From: Cutibacterium porci
GTDB lineage: Bacteria; Actinomycetota; Actinomycetes; Propionibacteriales; Propionibacteriaceae
DNA length: 64,000 bases
NCBI RefSeq assembly: GCF_009696315.1
Contig: NZ_VUMG01000001.1
Span: 310,001 to 374,000, forward strand
Direction of reading: 5' to 3'
Notes under the pieces: model-generated
Databases searched by the model: none
What the model saw: the letters and a program-made list of their open reading frames with translations, nothing else
What the model was told of the DNA's origin: nothing
Shown: positions 1-8,931 of the stretch, one piece after another
Layout of the letters: every line of letters begins with the position of its first letter
Numbering within the stretch: position 1 is the stretch's first letter
Made by a program: the position numbers and the translations under genes

Positions 1-2233
1 ACTCGTACAGCAGCATTAACCTCAGCCCGCGTCGCTGCATGCCCATCGCTCGCAGTAGCGCAGACTCTCGACGCCGCTCCAACACTGACAGACTCAACGT
101 ATTGGCCACCCCGATGAGGGCGATAAGCACCGCCACACCCAGCAGCGCCGTCATGACCACCAGCAGGGCCTTGAGAATCAACTCGACGATGCCGCCGATG
201 AGAGCGCCTCCACCGATGGACAAATGTTGCGAATCGAGGTTTGGAATAGACATCATGACCGTCAGAGCCGGGGCGAGATTGCTGCGGTCATCCAGGTGGA
301 CCCAGATAGATTGGTCACTCACGGAAGGGACGATCCTGCTCAGGTCCTCCTGACTGACCACGACGTCGATTCCATCGAGCCCGTGAGCCTCCTTGACAGT
401 GAGAGTCACTTTGCCCTTGGAAGAGGTGAAGGTCATGGTCTTCGGCATGGGGTTTAAGGAGGAGGGCACAAGGGCAACCCCTGGCTTCATTTCCTTGGCG
501 ATCGAGGGTGCTACTTTGGCGATTTCATCAGGATTTCCGGAGAGCACATGGGCTGAAGAGAACTCATCACTGCTCACGAAGCCACCCTTGAGGACGACGG
601 AGTCCTTGACGTTCGACAGATCACGCACAGTCTTGATAGCTGACGGGTCGAGCGTGCTCGCGGCCACATCGCCGGTATTCGGGTCGATAATGGCGGCGTT
701 CGTGAAGGTGAGGTCAATGGGGAAGTGCTCGTTGATCTGATCCATGACCGTCGTACGCGTCGTCGAGATGCCTACCTGCAAGGTCACGGACAAGCCGATA
801 GCCAACATGAGGGCAACCGCAGTGAGAGAAGTACGAGTCGGGTTGCGGTTGGCATTCGAGGTTGACAACCGAGCGGTCGGTCCAAGAGGCCGCAACAGGA
901 AACCTATGCCACGGATCACCCATGGCACGTAGAGCGGGGTTGCGATGAGCAGCGTCAACGACAGACAGATTGCTGACAGAACCGCCATCACGATGATCGA
1001 CGTGCCGGTCCCGGTAATGGCCTGCACAGATAGCGCGATTCCGGCGACCGCAAGCAGGGAACACACGACGATCCTGGCGGTACCGATGCGGCGCTTCTGT
1101 TCTACTGTCGGTACCGGGCGCAGTGCTTCCAAGGGGGCCACTCGAGTTGCCCGCAGTGCTGGCAGGAAGGACGCCAGCACAGTGATGATGACGCCGATGA
1201 GGAACTCGACGATGATGTCACGCCATGGCCATGCCAACCCGAAGGCTAAGGCTCCGGTGTATGCCGCTCCTGCGACGGTGAGCAGGATGCCGAGGATAAC
1301 CCCCAGCGTCGATCCGATGACGCCGAGCACGATCGCTTCAGCGAGAACGCGTCGTCGTACCTGGCCGCTCGATGCTCCGATGGCCCTCATGAGGCCGATT
1401 TGACGGCGTCGTTGCGCCAACAAGATGAGGAACGTCGTTGTGATGATGATCGCTCCCACCAGCAGGGCGACGGCACCAAAGATCATGAGCATGTACTTGG
1501 TGACGTCGAAGTCCGTGGTGAGACGATTGATGGTGTTCTTCTGGAACGAGCTAGCCGTCGAGATTGTGGCGTCGCCGTTGCCCTTATTGAACTGCGGCGC
1601 GTCCTTGACCTGGGGCATCGACTTTTCGAGGTTGGTAACGAGCTGTTCCGGTTTGGTGCCCGCCGTGGCCTTCACGACCCAGGTGGTGGGGGTTTGGGTG
1701 GGAAGCTGGCCAACGTAAGCCGGAGCGGTTTGCAAAGCTGTGGGGTCGTCGGTGATGCCTACGACCTTGAGGTTCTTGCCGCTGAATTCGACGGTATCGC
1801 CGATGGTGGCGTGGAGTCGCTCAGCTGCGTCCTGAGACAACGCAACCTCGTCGGCCTTCGACGGCCAGGCTCCGTCCTTGACTGTCGACCAGCGGAAAGG
1901 CTCTGCCGGAACCTGGTGGAGGTCGATCATCGCTGAATTGTGATCGTGGGAAACCGGCATGGAGGTCGACAGCACAGGATCAACGGCCTCGACCCCATCA
2001 GTTTTCTTGATCGTCTGGGTGACGTCATCGGGATCGACGCTGGCTGATCCGGTATCCACAACAACGTCGGCCTTCGAGGTGGCAATGGCCTGCTCTTTGC
2101 CGAGCGCCACACCTTGTGTACGTACGAACATCGAGATGCCGACAAGGAATCCGACCGACACTGCAATCGCAATAAGGGTTGCCACCATCCTGCCTGGATG
2201 GTGGCGCAACTCTCTGAGAGCCTCAGTGAACAT
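1..2233 (-). CDS. FtsX/MacB-type ABC transporter permease (3' end missing)
   Basis: An open frame runs from the ATG at 2233 to the left window edge without a stop, so the C-terminus is missing. The translation opens with a short cytoplasmic tail and one membrane segment ([12 protein letters not shown], then [16 protein letters not shown]). A long extracytoplasmic region follows, then three membrane segments around [17 protein letters not shown], a second periplasmic block, and another segment ([17 protein letters not shown]) before [13 protein letters not shown]. This duplicated 'LRAIGAS / LRAMGMQ' layout is typical of FtsX-like permeases that work as mechanotransmission exporters or lipoprotein extractors. 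The start shares one base with the stop of the upstream ATPase (TGATG), so the two genes are coupled and form one transporter. The substrate cannot be read; a role in antimicrobial-peptide or cell-envelope stress is inferred only from the nearby response regulator. Confidence 0.85.
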   Translation of the reverse strand, partial: MFTEALRELRHHPGRMVATLIAIAVSVGFLVGISMFVRTQGVALGKEQAIATSKADVVVDTGSASVDPDDVTQTIKKTDGVEAVDPVLSTSMPVSHDHNSAMIDLHQVPAEPFRWSTVKDGAWPSKADEVALSQDAAERLHATIGDTVEFSGKNLKVVGITDDPTALQTAPAYVGQLPTQTPTTWVVKATAGTKPEQLVTNLEKSMPQVKDAPQFNKGNGDATISTASSFQKNTINRLTTDFDVTKYMLMIFGAVALLVGAIIITTTFLILLAQRRRQIGLMRAIGASSGQVRRRVLAEAIVLGVIGSTLGVILGILLTVAGAAYTGALAFGLAWPWRDIIVEFLIGVIITVLASFLPALRATRVAPLEALRPVPTVEQKRRIGTARIVVCSLLAVAGIALSVQAITGTGTSIIVMAVLSAICLSLTLLIATPLYVPWVIRGIGFLLRPLGPTARLSTSNANRNPTRTSLTAVALMLAIGLSVTLQVGISTTRTTVMDQINEHFPIDLTFTNAAIIDPNTGDVAASTLDPSAIKTVRDLSNVKDSVVLKGGFVSSDEFSSAHVLSGNPDEIAKVAPSIAKEMKPGVALVPSSLNPMPKTMTFTSSKGKVTLTVKEAHGLDGIDVVVSQEDLSRIVPSVSDQSIWVHLDDRSNLAPALTVMMSIPNLDSQHLSIGGGALIGGIVELILKALLVVMTALLGVAVLIALIGVANTLSLSVLERRRESALLRAMGMQRRGLRLMLLYE

Positions 2234-3282
2234 CAGTCCTCCAACCTGGCCATCGCCTCATTCACCGATTCTGCGGTGGGGGAGTCGATGTCGTCGACAA
2301 TGCGACCATCCAGCAGCATGAGGGCGCGGTCGGCATAGGAGGCGGCTTTCGCGTCGTGAGTGACCATGATGATCGTCTGTCCCAGATCGTCGACGCAGTG
2401 GCGCAAATAACCCAGCAGATTTGCGCCTGACTTTGAGTCCAGTGCGCCGGTCGGCTCGTCAGCAAAGACGACGTGAGGCTTAGTGATCATGGCCCGAGCG
2501 CAAGCGACACGCTGCTGCTGGCCACCCGACAGCTCAGAGGGGTGGTGCTTGAGGCGGTCCCCGATACCCAAGCCGGTAATCAACTGATTCCACAGCTCCT
2601 TGTCAGGCTTGCGTCCGGCCAAATCCAGAGGCAAAAGGATGTTCTCCTCGGCAGTGAGCATCGGCAGCAGATTGAACGACTGGAAAATGAATCCGACGTT
2701 GTCGCGGCGCAGGGTAGTCAGCTGGGCGTCAGGAAGATTCGAAACCTCCCTGCCGGCCAGGAATACCCGCCCCGAGGTTATGCGGTCCAGACCAGCCAGG
2801 CAGTGCATGAGGGTCGACTTACCAGACCCCGACGGACCCATAATCGCGGTGAAGGTGCCGCGAGTAAATCGAACGTCGATGGAGTCCAAGGCCGTGACGC
2901 GGGTTTCCCCTTCCCCAAAGATTTTGGTGAGCTGCATGCCGGCTGCGGCGTCGGTCTCTACGGGAGTGCTGAGGAGACCGGGAGCGAGGCCGCCAGGTCG
3001 AGTCGAGGCGGCGGCTCCGGCACTCGCGGACTGGTCGGGTTGCCCTTGGACAGGTGTGACTCCGGTCGGTTGGGCCGGGCCAGTACTATGGGAGGGCTGT
3101 GGGCTTGGGGCCTGGGGCCGTCCCCATGGCTGACCTAATTGCTGATCATCGGCGGGCGACGAGTCACGCATCCAGCTCGATGAAGTGCCACGTCGCGGCG
3201 GCTCAAAAGGCTCCTGCTCACTCGGCGCCGCGTGGCTCGGAACATGCTGAGGTTTGTCGTAGGGTCGGTCGTGGTCGCTCAT
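2233..3282 (-). CDS. ABC transporter ATP-binding protein (MacB/LolD type)
   Basis: ATPase partner of the FtsX-type permease. A proline/glycine-rich N-terminal tail of about 100 residues, low in complexity, precedes a standard nucleotide-binding domain. The domain has Walker [11 protein letters not shown]-loop FQSFNLLP, signature LSGGQQQR, Walker [14 protein letters not shown] and H-loop VTHDAKAAS. The '[12 protein letters not shown]' stretch is characteristic of the MacB/LolD/FtsE group. The long disordered tail is unusual for this group, whose members are commonly about 230 residues. I chose the ATG at 3282, which has AAAGG four bases upstream; an in-frame ATG at 3294 would add MKGI. It overlaps the permease by one base. 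The 120 bases between this gene and the response regulator show no further gene. Confidence 0.88.
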   Translation of the reverse strand: MSDHDRPYDKPQHVPSHAAPSEQEPFEPPRRGTSSSWMRDSSPADDQQLGQPWGRPQAPSPQPSHSTGPAQPTGVTPVQGQPDQSASAGAAASTRPGGLAPGLLSTPVETDAAAGMQLTKIFGEGETRVTALDSIDVRFTRGTFTAIMGPSGSGKSTLMHCLAGLDRITSGRVFLAGREVSNLPDAQLTTLRRDNVGFIFQSFNLLPMLTAEENILLPLDLAGRKPDKELWNQLITGLGIGDRLKHHPSELSGGQQQRVACARAMITKPHVVFADEPTGALDSKSGANLLGYLRHCVDDLGQTIIMVTHDAKAASYADRALMLLDGRIVDDIDSPTAESVNEAMARLED

Positions 3283-3402
3283 GATGCCTTTCATGGTTCC
3301 CGAAGGGGTTTCGACGAAGAGCCGATACCCTCACGCCTTAGGTGACGCGAAAAATCACGATAGATAATGATAATGCCCAATATTGAGCACGATCTAAGTA
3401 TC

Positions 3403-4059
3403 TCAAATCAAGCCAACCTCATGGGCAAATAGTACGAGGCCAACTCGGTCTCGGCACTCTAATTTCGATAGTAGTCGACCGATGTGCGTTTTTACAGTGC
3501 CCTCGGCCATGTAGAGGGTCTGCGCTATTTCTGCGTTCGTCGCACCTTTAGCAATCTCGACCAGAACTTCCCTTTCCCGATCCGTTAAGACCGACAGCCT
3601 CTTGTCTGCTGCCTTGGGGTCGTTGGGCAGAGTGGGAACGACGTGGTCGAGTAAGCGGCGAGTCGCTGACGGGGCGACGACCGCGTCACCGTCAGCCACG
3701 CTGCGGATGGCACTCAACAGTTCAGCTGGGCGAGCATCTTTGAGGAGAAATCCTGAGGCACCGGCCTTGAGGGCGGCGTACACATACTCGTCGAGGTCAA
3801 AGGTGGTAAGAATCAACACCTTAGTGTCGAGCGGGGACGCTGTGATACGTCGAGTAGCCTCGACGCCGTCCATCTGCGGCATCCGGATGTCCATCAAGGC
3901 GACGTCGACAGGCATTCGACGCAGCACGTCAAGGGCCTCGACGCCGTTTGACGCTTCCGCGACGACCTCCATGTCATCCTCGGACTCGATGAGCATACGA
4001 AACCCCGAACGGACTAGGGACTGGTCGTCAACAAGGATGACGCGAATCGGGTCGGGCAT
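3403..4059 (-). CDS. NarL/LuxR-family two-component response regulator
   Basis: A 218-residue DNA-binding response regulator. The receiver domain (about 1-120) carries the acidic pair VDD near the N-terminus, the phospho-acceptor Asp in ALMDIRMPQMDG, the conserved Thr in ILTTFD and Lys in LLKDA. The C-terminal LuxR-type helix-turn-helix (about 150-215) reads LTDREREVL... NAEIAQTLYMAEGTVKTHIGRLLSKL. A good ribosome-binding site (GGAGGTGCC) precedes the ATG at 4059. It lies just upstream of the ABC ATPase and permease on the same strand, the usual arrangement where the regulator controls an exporter. No histidine kinase is adjacent. The only NarL-class kinase in the window is at 18994-20364, same strand, beyond the sugar island; I infer it is the original partner. 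Confidence 0.92.
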   Translation of the reverse strand: MPDPIRVILVDDQSLVRSGFRMLIESEDDMEVVAEASNGVEALDVLRRMPVDVALMDIRMPQMDGVEATRRITASPLDTKVLILTTFDLDEYVYAALKAGASGFLLKDARPAELLSAIRSVADGDAVVAPSATRRLLDHVVPTLPNDPKAADKRLSVLTDREREVLVEIAKGATNAEIAQTLYMAEGTVKTHIGRLLSKLECRDRVGLVLFAHEVGLI

Positions 4060-4077
4060 GGCACCTCCAGTTGCTGA

Positions 4078-4578
4078 TCAGTTGGAGTGTACCGACCTCG
4101 TGCCGTGCAGGAATGAGTCAATCTCTGGATTCGCTGGGTCGTAATCGTCGCCACACCAGGTTTCAGCGAATCGCTCCAGACGTTGATCGGTTGGGCGAAG
4201 AAGGAACAACAGCGTCACGCCGTGGGCAATCATGCCGAGGAAAGCGGATGCCCGTGGCAGAGGTAGCACGAATGCGAGAACGTACAGGATGAGCGCAGGC
4301 CAGGTCATCGCACTGAACGCTACGAACGTCCTGCTGGTGACGGCAGACTTCATCTCGCGGGCGTCAACCTTGCCGGTTCGTTTGTTGGGAAACGGACGCA
4401 AAATCAGGCCAAGAATCACTGCCACAAGCCACGATGCAACAGGGATACCTAATGACTTAGCCAGTGGCACCGAGGAGTCCTTGAGGATCACCCACGCGCA
4501 CACTCCAATCAATCCGAGCGCCACAGCATCGGTCAGGACTATGAGATCTATTGACCTCAAGCTGCTACGAGTTAACAC
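4078..4578 (-). CDS. four-helix membrane protein of unknown function
   Basis: A small integral membrane protein of about 166 residues that I do not recognise. Four hydrophobic segments are visible (roughly residues 10-32, 44-62, 86-106 and 112-128), separated by short charged loops such as RPFPNKRTGKVDAREMK. The C-terminal tail is acidic (CGDDYDPANPE). The frame opens with GTG at 4578 and no strong ribosome-binding site; a TTG at 4560 is an alternative. The stop lies 18 bases before the response-regulator start, so the two are probably cotranscribed. It could be an accessory sensor or transport component of the regulator/ABC unit, but the sequence gives no direct sign of function. Confidence 0.6.
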   Translation of the reverse strand: MLTRSSLRSIDLIVLTDAVALGLIGVCAWVILKDSSVPLAKSLGIPVASWLVAVILGLILRPFPNKRTGKVDAREMKSAVTSRTFVAFSAMTWPALILYVLAFVLPLPRASAFLGMIAHGVTLLFLLRPTDQRLERFAETWCGDDYDPANPEIDSFLHGTRSVHSN

Positions 4579-4700
4579 GCTGCAGATGGTATTTCATGAA
4601 CAGGTCACATGAGGCCGTCATTCTTGCTGTCGTGCAGCGACGCTCGGCGTCAGCAACGATCGATGGTCAACTGCTGGCGTGGTTGGGCTGTGGATGCAAC

Positions 4701-5531
4701 TTAGCTCTTGACCGCTCCCTCCGAGATACCGGCGATGAGTTGCTTGGCGCCAATGGCAAACACCAGCAGCAGCGGGACGACGGCAATGAGCGAGGAAGCC
4801 ATAAGCATTCCGTAGTCGGTGCCGTGTGCCGTCTTGAGCTGGCTCAATGCCACTTGCAGAGTCAGTTTGCTGGGATCATTGAGGACGATAAGGGGCCACA
4901 TGAAATCGTTCCATGAGCCGATAAAGGTGAATATCCCAAGGAATGCCAAGGCAGGACGGATGATGGGCACGCATACGTGCGCGTACTGCCGCCAGAATCC
5001 GCAGCCGTCGAGGGTAGCTGCCTCCATGAGTTCCTTCGGGATGGCATTGGTGGCGTACTGGCGCAGCCAAAACACCCCGAATGAACTGGCTAGTGAGGGA
5101 ACGATGACGGCCTTGAGATCGCCCACCCATCCAATCTTGCTCATGAGAACGAACTGGGGGATCGTCGCTAACTGGGTGGGTAGCAGGAAGGTCGCCAAGA
5201 CGACAGCGAAGAGCACTTTCCTGCCAGGAAACTCGAACTTGGCGAAGGCGAAGGCTGCCAGCGAGGAGATCAATAGCACGAGCACCGAGACCGTTATCGC
5301 CACTAGGGCCGTATTAGCCATGGCCGCCCAGATATTGACCTTATCGGTGATGGTGTGGACGTTTTGGCCCAGACGGTCGCCAGGTGTGAGTACTGGCGGA
5401 TACTTGTAGATTACGGAGGAAGGTCGGCTGGCCAGTACGAACATCCAGTAGAACGGGAACAGGGAGACGAGCCCGCCCAAGACGAGGAAGACGTGCCGGA
5501 AGAACGTTCCAACATGCAGACGCCGTCTCAT
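4701..5531 (-). CDS. carbohydrate ABC transporter permease (MalG/CUT1 type)
   Basis: Inner-membrane permease of 276 residues with about six membrane segments. The cytoplasmic EAA loop (AIPKELMEAATLDGCGFWRQYAHVCVPIIRPAL) is the docking site for the shared ATPase. The short N-terminal tail before the first helix and the ending 'AGISEGAVKS' are typical of the MalG-like half of CUT1 sugar importers. Its start overlaps the stop of the upstream permease by four bases (ATGA), so it is the last gene of a binding protein-permease-permease operon. No ATPase lies in the operon; as in many actinobacteria a shared MsiK-type ATPase elsewhere is presumably used. The substrate is inferred from the facing glycan-degradation genes. 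Confidence 0.92.
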   Translation of the reverse strand: MRRRLHVGTFFRHVFLVLGGLVSLFPFYWMFVLASRPSSVIYKYPPVLTPGDRLGQNVHTITDKVNIWAAMANTALVAITVSVLVLLISSLAAFAFAKFEFPGRKVLFAVVLATFLLPTQLATIPQFVLMSKIGWVGDLKAVIVPSLASSFGVFWLRQYATNAIPKELMEAATLDGCGFWRQYAHVCVPIIRPALAFLGIFTFIGSWNDFMWPLIVLNDPSKLTLQVALSQLKTAHGTDYGMLMASSLIAVVPLLLVFAIGAKQLIAGISEGAVKS

Positions 5532-6490
5532 CGTGTCCCCTTGCGATCGCGGGTAACGAGCCAGTTAATGATCGAAAAGAACAGCACGACGACGAACACT
5601 CCCCAGGCGATTGTCGCGCCATAGCCGTATCGGTTCTCTTGGAAGGCCACCGAGTAGAAATAGAGCACCATCGTTAGACCGGAGTTGTTCACCCCGCCCG
5701 CAGAGGCTGCCCCGGTGGATTCTGAGCTGGTGAGTACCTGGGCCTCGGTGAAGCTCTGCAGTGAACCGATCGTCGACATGAGGGTGATGAACAAGACGAT
5801 GGCTCGAAGCTGGGGCAGAGTGACGTGAAAGAACGTGCGCCACCCGTTTGCCCCGTCGATGGCGGCTGCTTCGTACTGAGTCTTGTCGATAGCTTGCAGC
5901 CCGGCGAGGATGAGCAGAGCGTTATACCCGACGAATGACCATACCGTCAGCGATGAGATCGCGATCTTGATACCCCACTCGCTTTGTAACCAGGCGATGT
6001 TCGACTGGCCAAGCAGGTTGCGGATAGCGTTCGCAAGCCCAAACTGGCTAGAGAAGATTGAACTGAACAGAATGCCCATAGCCACCATCGACGTAATGTT
6101 TGGAACGAGGTAGATGACCCGGTATGTCGTGGAGAACCGCATCGTCTTATTCAGCATGAGGGCGACGATCGTGGCGATGATGAGCGTCGGTATCGTGCCC
6201 ATGGCCCACAGAATGAGCGTGTTGCCCAGCGATTTGTAAAACAGGTGGTCGCTGATCAAATACCTGAAATTCTCCAGACCGACGACGTGAGCCTCGCCCA
6301 ACCCCGACCAGTCGGTGAACGCGAGTAGCAAGGTGAAGATCATCGGTACAGCCGCAAAGATGAGAAAAAAGAAAAAATACGGACTCAAAGCGGCATATAT
6401 CGGCAGGGCTTTGCGCATTCGCCGGCCCACAGAAGAGCGACGCAACTCATCCGTGGGCGCGGCGTCAATGATGGTGTTCGCAGAATTCAT
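5528..6490 (-). CDS. carbohydrate ABC transporter permease (MalF/CUT1 type)
   Basis: A 320-residue permease and first of the pair. After a charged N-terminal tail of about 30 residues there are six or more hydrophobic segments (first: IYAALSPYFFFFLIFAAVPM). The EAA loop is visible as 'DKTQYEAAAIDGANGWRTFFHVTLPQL' near residues 215-240. Together with the downstream MalG-like gene it forms the membrane channel of a CUT1 oligosaccharide importer. It starts 30 bases after the stop of the solute-binding lipoprotein and overlaps the next permease gene by ATGA, so all three are one transcript driven from the divergent promoter region near 7900. Confidence 0.92.
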   Translation of the reverse strand: MNSANTIIDAAPTDELRRSSVGRRMRKALPIYAALSPYFFFFLIFAAVPMIFTLLLAFTDWSGLGEAHVVGLENFRYLISDHLFYKSLGNTLILWAMGTIPTLIIATIVALMLNKTMRFSTTYRVIYLVPNITSMVAMGILFSSIFSSQFGLANAIRNLLGQSNIAWLQSEWGIKIAISSLTVWSFVGYNALLILAGLQAIDKTQYEAAAIDGANGWRTFFHVTLPQLRAIVLFITLMSTIGSLQSFTEAQVLTSSESTGAASAGGVNNSGLTMVLYFYSVAFQENRYGYGATIAWGVFVVVLFFSIINWLVTRDRKGTR

Positions 6491-6520
6491 CTCGGCACAG
6501 AATTCATTCGGAAAGCTGTA

Positions 6521-7825
6521 TCACTTGACGGTGAGATGCAATTGTCTGGCGATCCTTTTGGCCTCAGCGACGGCGTCCTTCCAAGCGGCCTCCGGGTTCT
6601 TGCCTGAGGACTCGACCTGCTCCAACTGGGCCGTGAACGGGGCGGACACAGCATCGGAGCGTGAATCTTCGTAGATCGGACGCACCGACTCAGCAGCTTT
6701 TCCGAAGACCTTCGCGGCATGCTGGCCGCCGAGAAACTCCACTGGCCCGGATACTTTCGGATCATCGTAGGCTTTAGGAGAGACGGGAAAGTTGCCGTTG
6801 TGGACGTACTCACGCACTTGAGACTCCACGCTGAGCAGTTCGCGGATCGCCGCGAAAGAAGCTTTCGGATCGGGTGCGCCCGCAGGGATAGATAGGAAGG
6901 ATCCGCCCTGGTTGATGGCTGGCCCAGGGTGGGCACAGACGCGCCACGTGCCTTTCGTTTGAGGAGCGTCAACCATGAGGTCGGCTAAGTGCCAGGAGGC
7001 ACCGAAATCAGCGGGAAGGCGTCCCTCATTGACGGCGGCGGCCGCATCGGAGGTGTTGGATTTGATCGCGGCGACGATGCCGGCCTTGAACGCCTTGACA
7101 GCGGTATCCCAGGCTTTGCGAATGTGGTCTTGGTCGCCGATGAAGGTTTTCTTCTCGTCAATGAATCCGTGGCCCGATTGTGGCCAGACTGTGCCAAACA
7201 GGCCTGCCGAGTTACGCACTAGATAGGTCTTATCTTTGGCGGCTAGGAGTTTGGTGCCAAATTCGATGAAGGCGTCCCAGGTGGTGATCTGGGCGGCGAC
7301 CTTGTCAGGTTCGGCGGGCAGTTTGGCCTGCTCAAAGATGTCGGCTCGGTAGAACAGGGCCGTCGGGCCAATGTCGGAGGGAATGCCGAGCTGTTTGCCG
7401 TCGTTAGTCGAGGCTTGGGCCCACTTCCAGTCCAGGAAGCTGGACTTGATGTCTTTGGCGCCCAGAGTGTTGAGGTCGACAAAGTATTGGGCGTGGTCAC
7501 GGAAGAAGGCGATGTCCTCACCCTTGACGCCGGTCAGGTCAGGCAGTCCGGAACCGGCGGTGAAGGTTGTCGTGAGCTTTTGTTTGAAGTCGCCGCCGAT
7601 GATGTCTTGACGCACACTGTAAGACGAGTGCGCTTTGGAGACGGCAGCCAGCGTCTGCTTGTCGAATCCTTCCGGCCAGATCCATAGGACGAGCTTCTTA
7701 GCGTCACCGGCACCCTTGTCGGATGTGGGCTCGGTGGAGGTGGAGCATCCGGTTAATGCCGACATTCCTAACATGCCCAGTCCAGTAAGGCTGCCAGTGA
7801 GCAGATGACGACGCGACAGATTCAT
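6521..7825 (-). CDS. extracellular sugar-binding lipoprotein of ABC importer
   Basis: A 434-residue solute-binding protein of the family 1 (CUT1) type. The ATG at 7825 is preceded by AAGGAGAG; an upstream in-frame ATG would add 20 residues before the signal peptide and is unlikely. The N-terminus has a twin-arginine-like start (SRRHLL) and a lipobox (LTGC, lipidated Cys27), followed by a Ser/Thr-rich linker, so the protein is anchored to the outer face of the membrane. The mature part has the usual binding-protein features (KKLVLWIWPEGF, GVKGEDIAFF, LGIPSDIGPTALFYR). It is first in an operon with two permeases and diverges from the DeoR-type regulator, which probably controls it. Oligosaccharides rich in mannose or GlcNAc are inferred as the ligand from the neighbouring hydrolases. 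Confidence 0.92.
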   Translation of the reverse strand: MNLSRRHLLTGSLTGLGMLGMSALTGCSTSTEPTSDKGAGDAKKLVLWIWPEGFDKQTLAAVSKAHSSYSVRQDIIGGDFKQKLTTTFTAGSGLPDLTGVKGEDIAFFRDHAQYFVDLNTLGAKDIKSSFLDWKWAQASTNDGKQLGIPSDIGPTALFYRADIFEQAKLPAEPDKVAAQITTWDAFIEFGTKLLAAKDKTYLVRNSAGLFGTVWPQSGHGFIDEKKTFIGDQDHIRKAWDTAVKAFKAGIVAAIKSNTSDAAAAVNEGRLPADFGASWHLADLMVDAPQTKGTWRVCAHPGPAINQGGSFLSIPAGAPDPKASFAAIRELLSVESQVREYVHNGNFPVSPKAYDDPKVSGPVEFLGGQHAAKVFGKAAESVRPIYEDSRSDAVSAPFTAQLEQVESSGKNPEAAWKDAVAEAKRIARQLHLTVK

Positions 7826-8178
7826 GAGGTCTCTCCTTGGGTTGAACGGGAATCGCCACTGACAAAATCGCTCAGTAATGTTCATTTTGGAGGTGGGCTT
7901 CGAACCGTCCCTCGATGGTATGAGCGCCTTCTAAGGGGAGTTTGGGGCTCGTTGACCCGCCAGAGGTTCAGGGTGTCACGACTGTGTGCAACTGAGGTTA
8001 ACTATCGGTGATCTCCAGGAAACAACCTTGCCAATGCTTGATTCGAATATGGCTGAGCTGACTGGGAGGAGTCGGCTCGTGAGATCACTGTAGCGTCCGG
8101 CGAGTGAGAAAATGATGCAAAGTGATTGAAATGACGAAAATCTGTCGTCCTGTCACCCGGGATCGCTACCATGGTCAT
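7826..8178. promoter_or_regulatory. divergent control region between importer and DeoR/glycosidase operons
   Basis: About 350 bases without a convincing gene lie between the divergent binding-protein and regulator starts. They must hold both promoters. An upstream in-frame GTG at 8122 would lengthen the regulator by 19 residues, but DeoR-type proteins normally begin just before the helix-turn-helix. I could not pick clear -10/-35 boxes. The most structured stretch is an AT-richer cluster at 8113-8140, listed separately. Confidence 0.6.
8113..8140 (+). promoter_or_regulatory. candidate DeoR operator: three direct repeats
   Basis: Three similar nonamers follow one another: TGATGCAAA (8113-8121), TGATTGAAA (8123-8131) and TGACGAAAA (8132-8140), spaced 10 and 9 bases. 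Tandem short repeats about one helical turn apart are a common DeoR-type binding layout. The site sits directly upstream of the regulator start, so autoregulation and control of the divergent importer are plausible. This is pattern-based only. Confidence 0.35.
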
Positions 8179-8931
8179 ATGCTCAAGGCCGCTCGTCACG
8201 ACGCGATCGTCGAACTGCTGCGGGATCGACCTGCCATGCGAACCGTCGACATCGCTCAGAGTCTGAATGTGAGCTTGGCCACGGCCCGGCGTGACTGCAT
8301 CGCTTTGGAAAACAAAGGCGTCATCGAGCGTTCTTGGGGAGGTATCCAGCTCGTCACGAGCGTGGACGATCATTTCAGTGACGTGATGAATCACCAGACT
8401 CGCGCCAAGGCGGCGATCGCCCGCAAGGCCGCCGAGCTTGTCCACGACGGCGACACCATCATCATGGACATCGGCACCACCGTCCACCACTTATCCGGGC
8501 TGCTCACTGAGCGTTCCATCACCGTCCTCACTGCGTCCCTGCCCGTCTTTGAAGCTTTCAAGAGCGCCCCGGACGTCACCGTCGTTGTGCTGGGAGGAGT
8601 GTGGTCGCAGCGATACCAATGCTTTGACGGTCAGTTCGTCGCCGATGCGCTGACTCACCATCAAGCCGACCTCGCTTTCCTAGGCTGCTCCGGGGTGAGC
8701 GCCAACGGACGGGTGCGTGACACGAGCCGCTCCCAGGCTCAGATCAAGCAGGCGATTATCGCTGCAGCGAGTCGAAGCTACCTGCTTGTCGACTCGGAGA
8801 AATTCCCAGGTGTCGGGGCACATTCCCCGTTCACTATCGAGGACGTCAGCGGGGTCATTACCACTGGGCCACTGCCGCCGGACTTCGACGCACACTGCGA
8901 ATCAACAGGCATGGAGGTCATCACGGTATGA
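8179..8931 (+). CDS. DeoR-family sugar-responsive transcriptional regulator
   Basis: A 250-residue regulator. The N-terminal winged helix (about residues 4-58: RHDAIVELLRDRP... TVDIAQSLNVSLATARRDCIALENKGVIERSWGGIQL) is the DeoR DNA-binding module. The C-terminal part (about 75-235) is the sugar-phosphate sensor fold, with DIGTTVHHLSGLL near the start and FLGCSGVSANGRV later. Such proteins usually repress and are released by a phosphorylated sugar. The ATG at 8179 places the helix-turn-helix at the expected distance but lacks a strong ribosome-binding site. The stop overlaps the GH4 gene by four bases, so regulator and hydrolases are cotranscribed. A phosphosugar inducer would fit the kinase and phosphatases of the island. 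Confidence 0.9.
   Translation: MLKAARHDAIVELLRDRPAMRTVDIAQSLNVSLATARRDCIALENKGVIERSWGGIQLVTSVDDHFSDVMNHQTRAKAAIARKAAELVHDGDTIIMDIGTTVHHLSGLLTERSITVLTASLPVFEAFKSAPDVTVVVLGGVWSQRYQCFDGQFVADALTHHQADLAFLGCSGVSANGRVRDTSRSQAQIKQAIIAAASRSYLLVDSEKFPGVGAHSPFTIEDVSGVITTGPLPPDFDAHCESTGMEVITV

Noticed and set aside
4579-4700. Attachment site at the left joint of the sugar island
   Set aside because: No tRNA, integrase or direct repeat matching the right joint at 18975-18994 was found.
7805-8011. Small plus-strand gene over the importer start
   Set aside because: It overlaps the signal-peptide codons of the binding protein and the divergent promoter region; no ribosome-binding site and no family resemblance.
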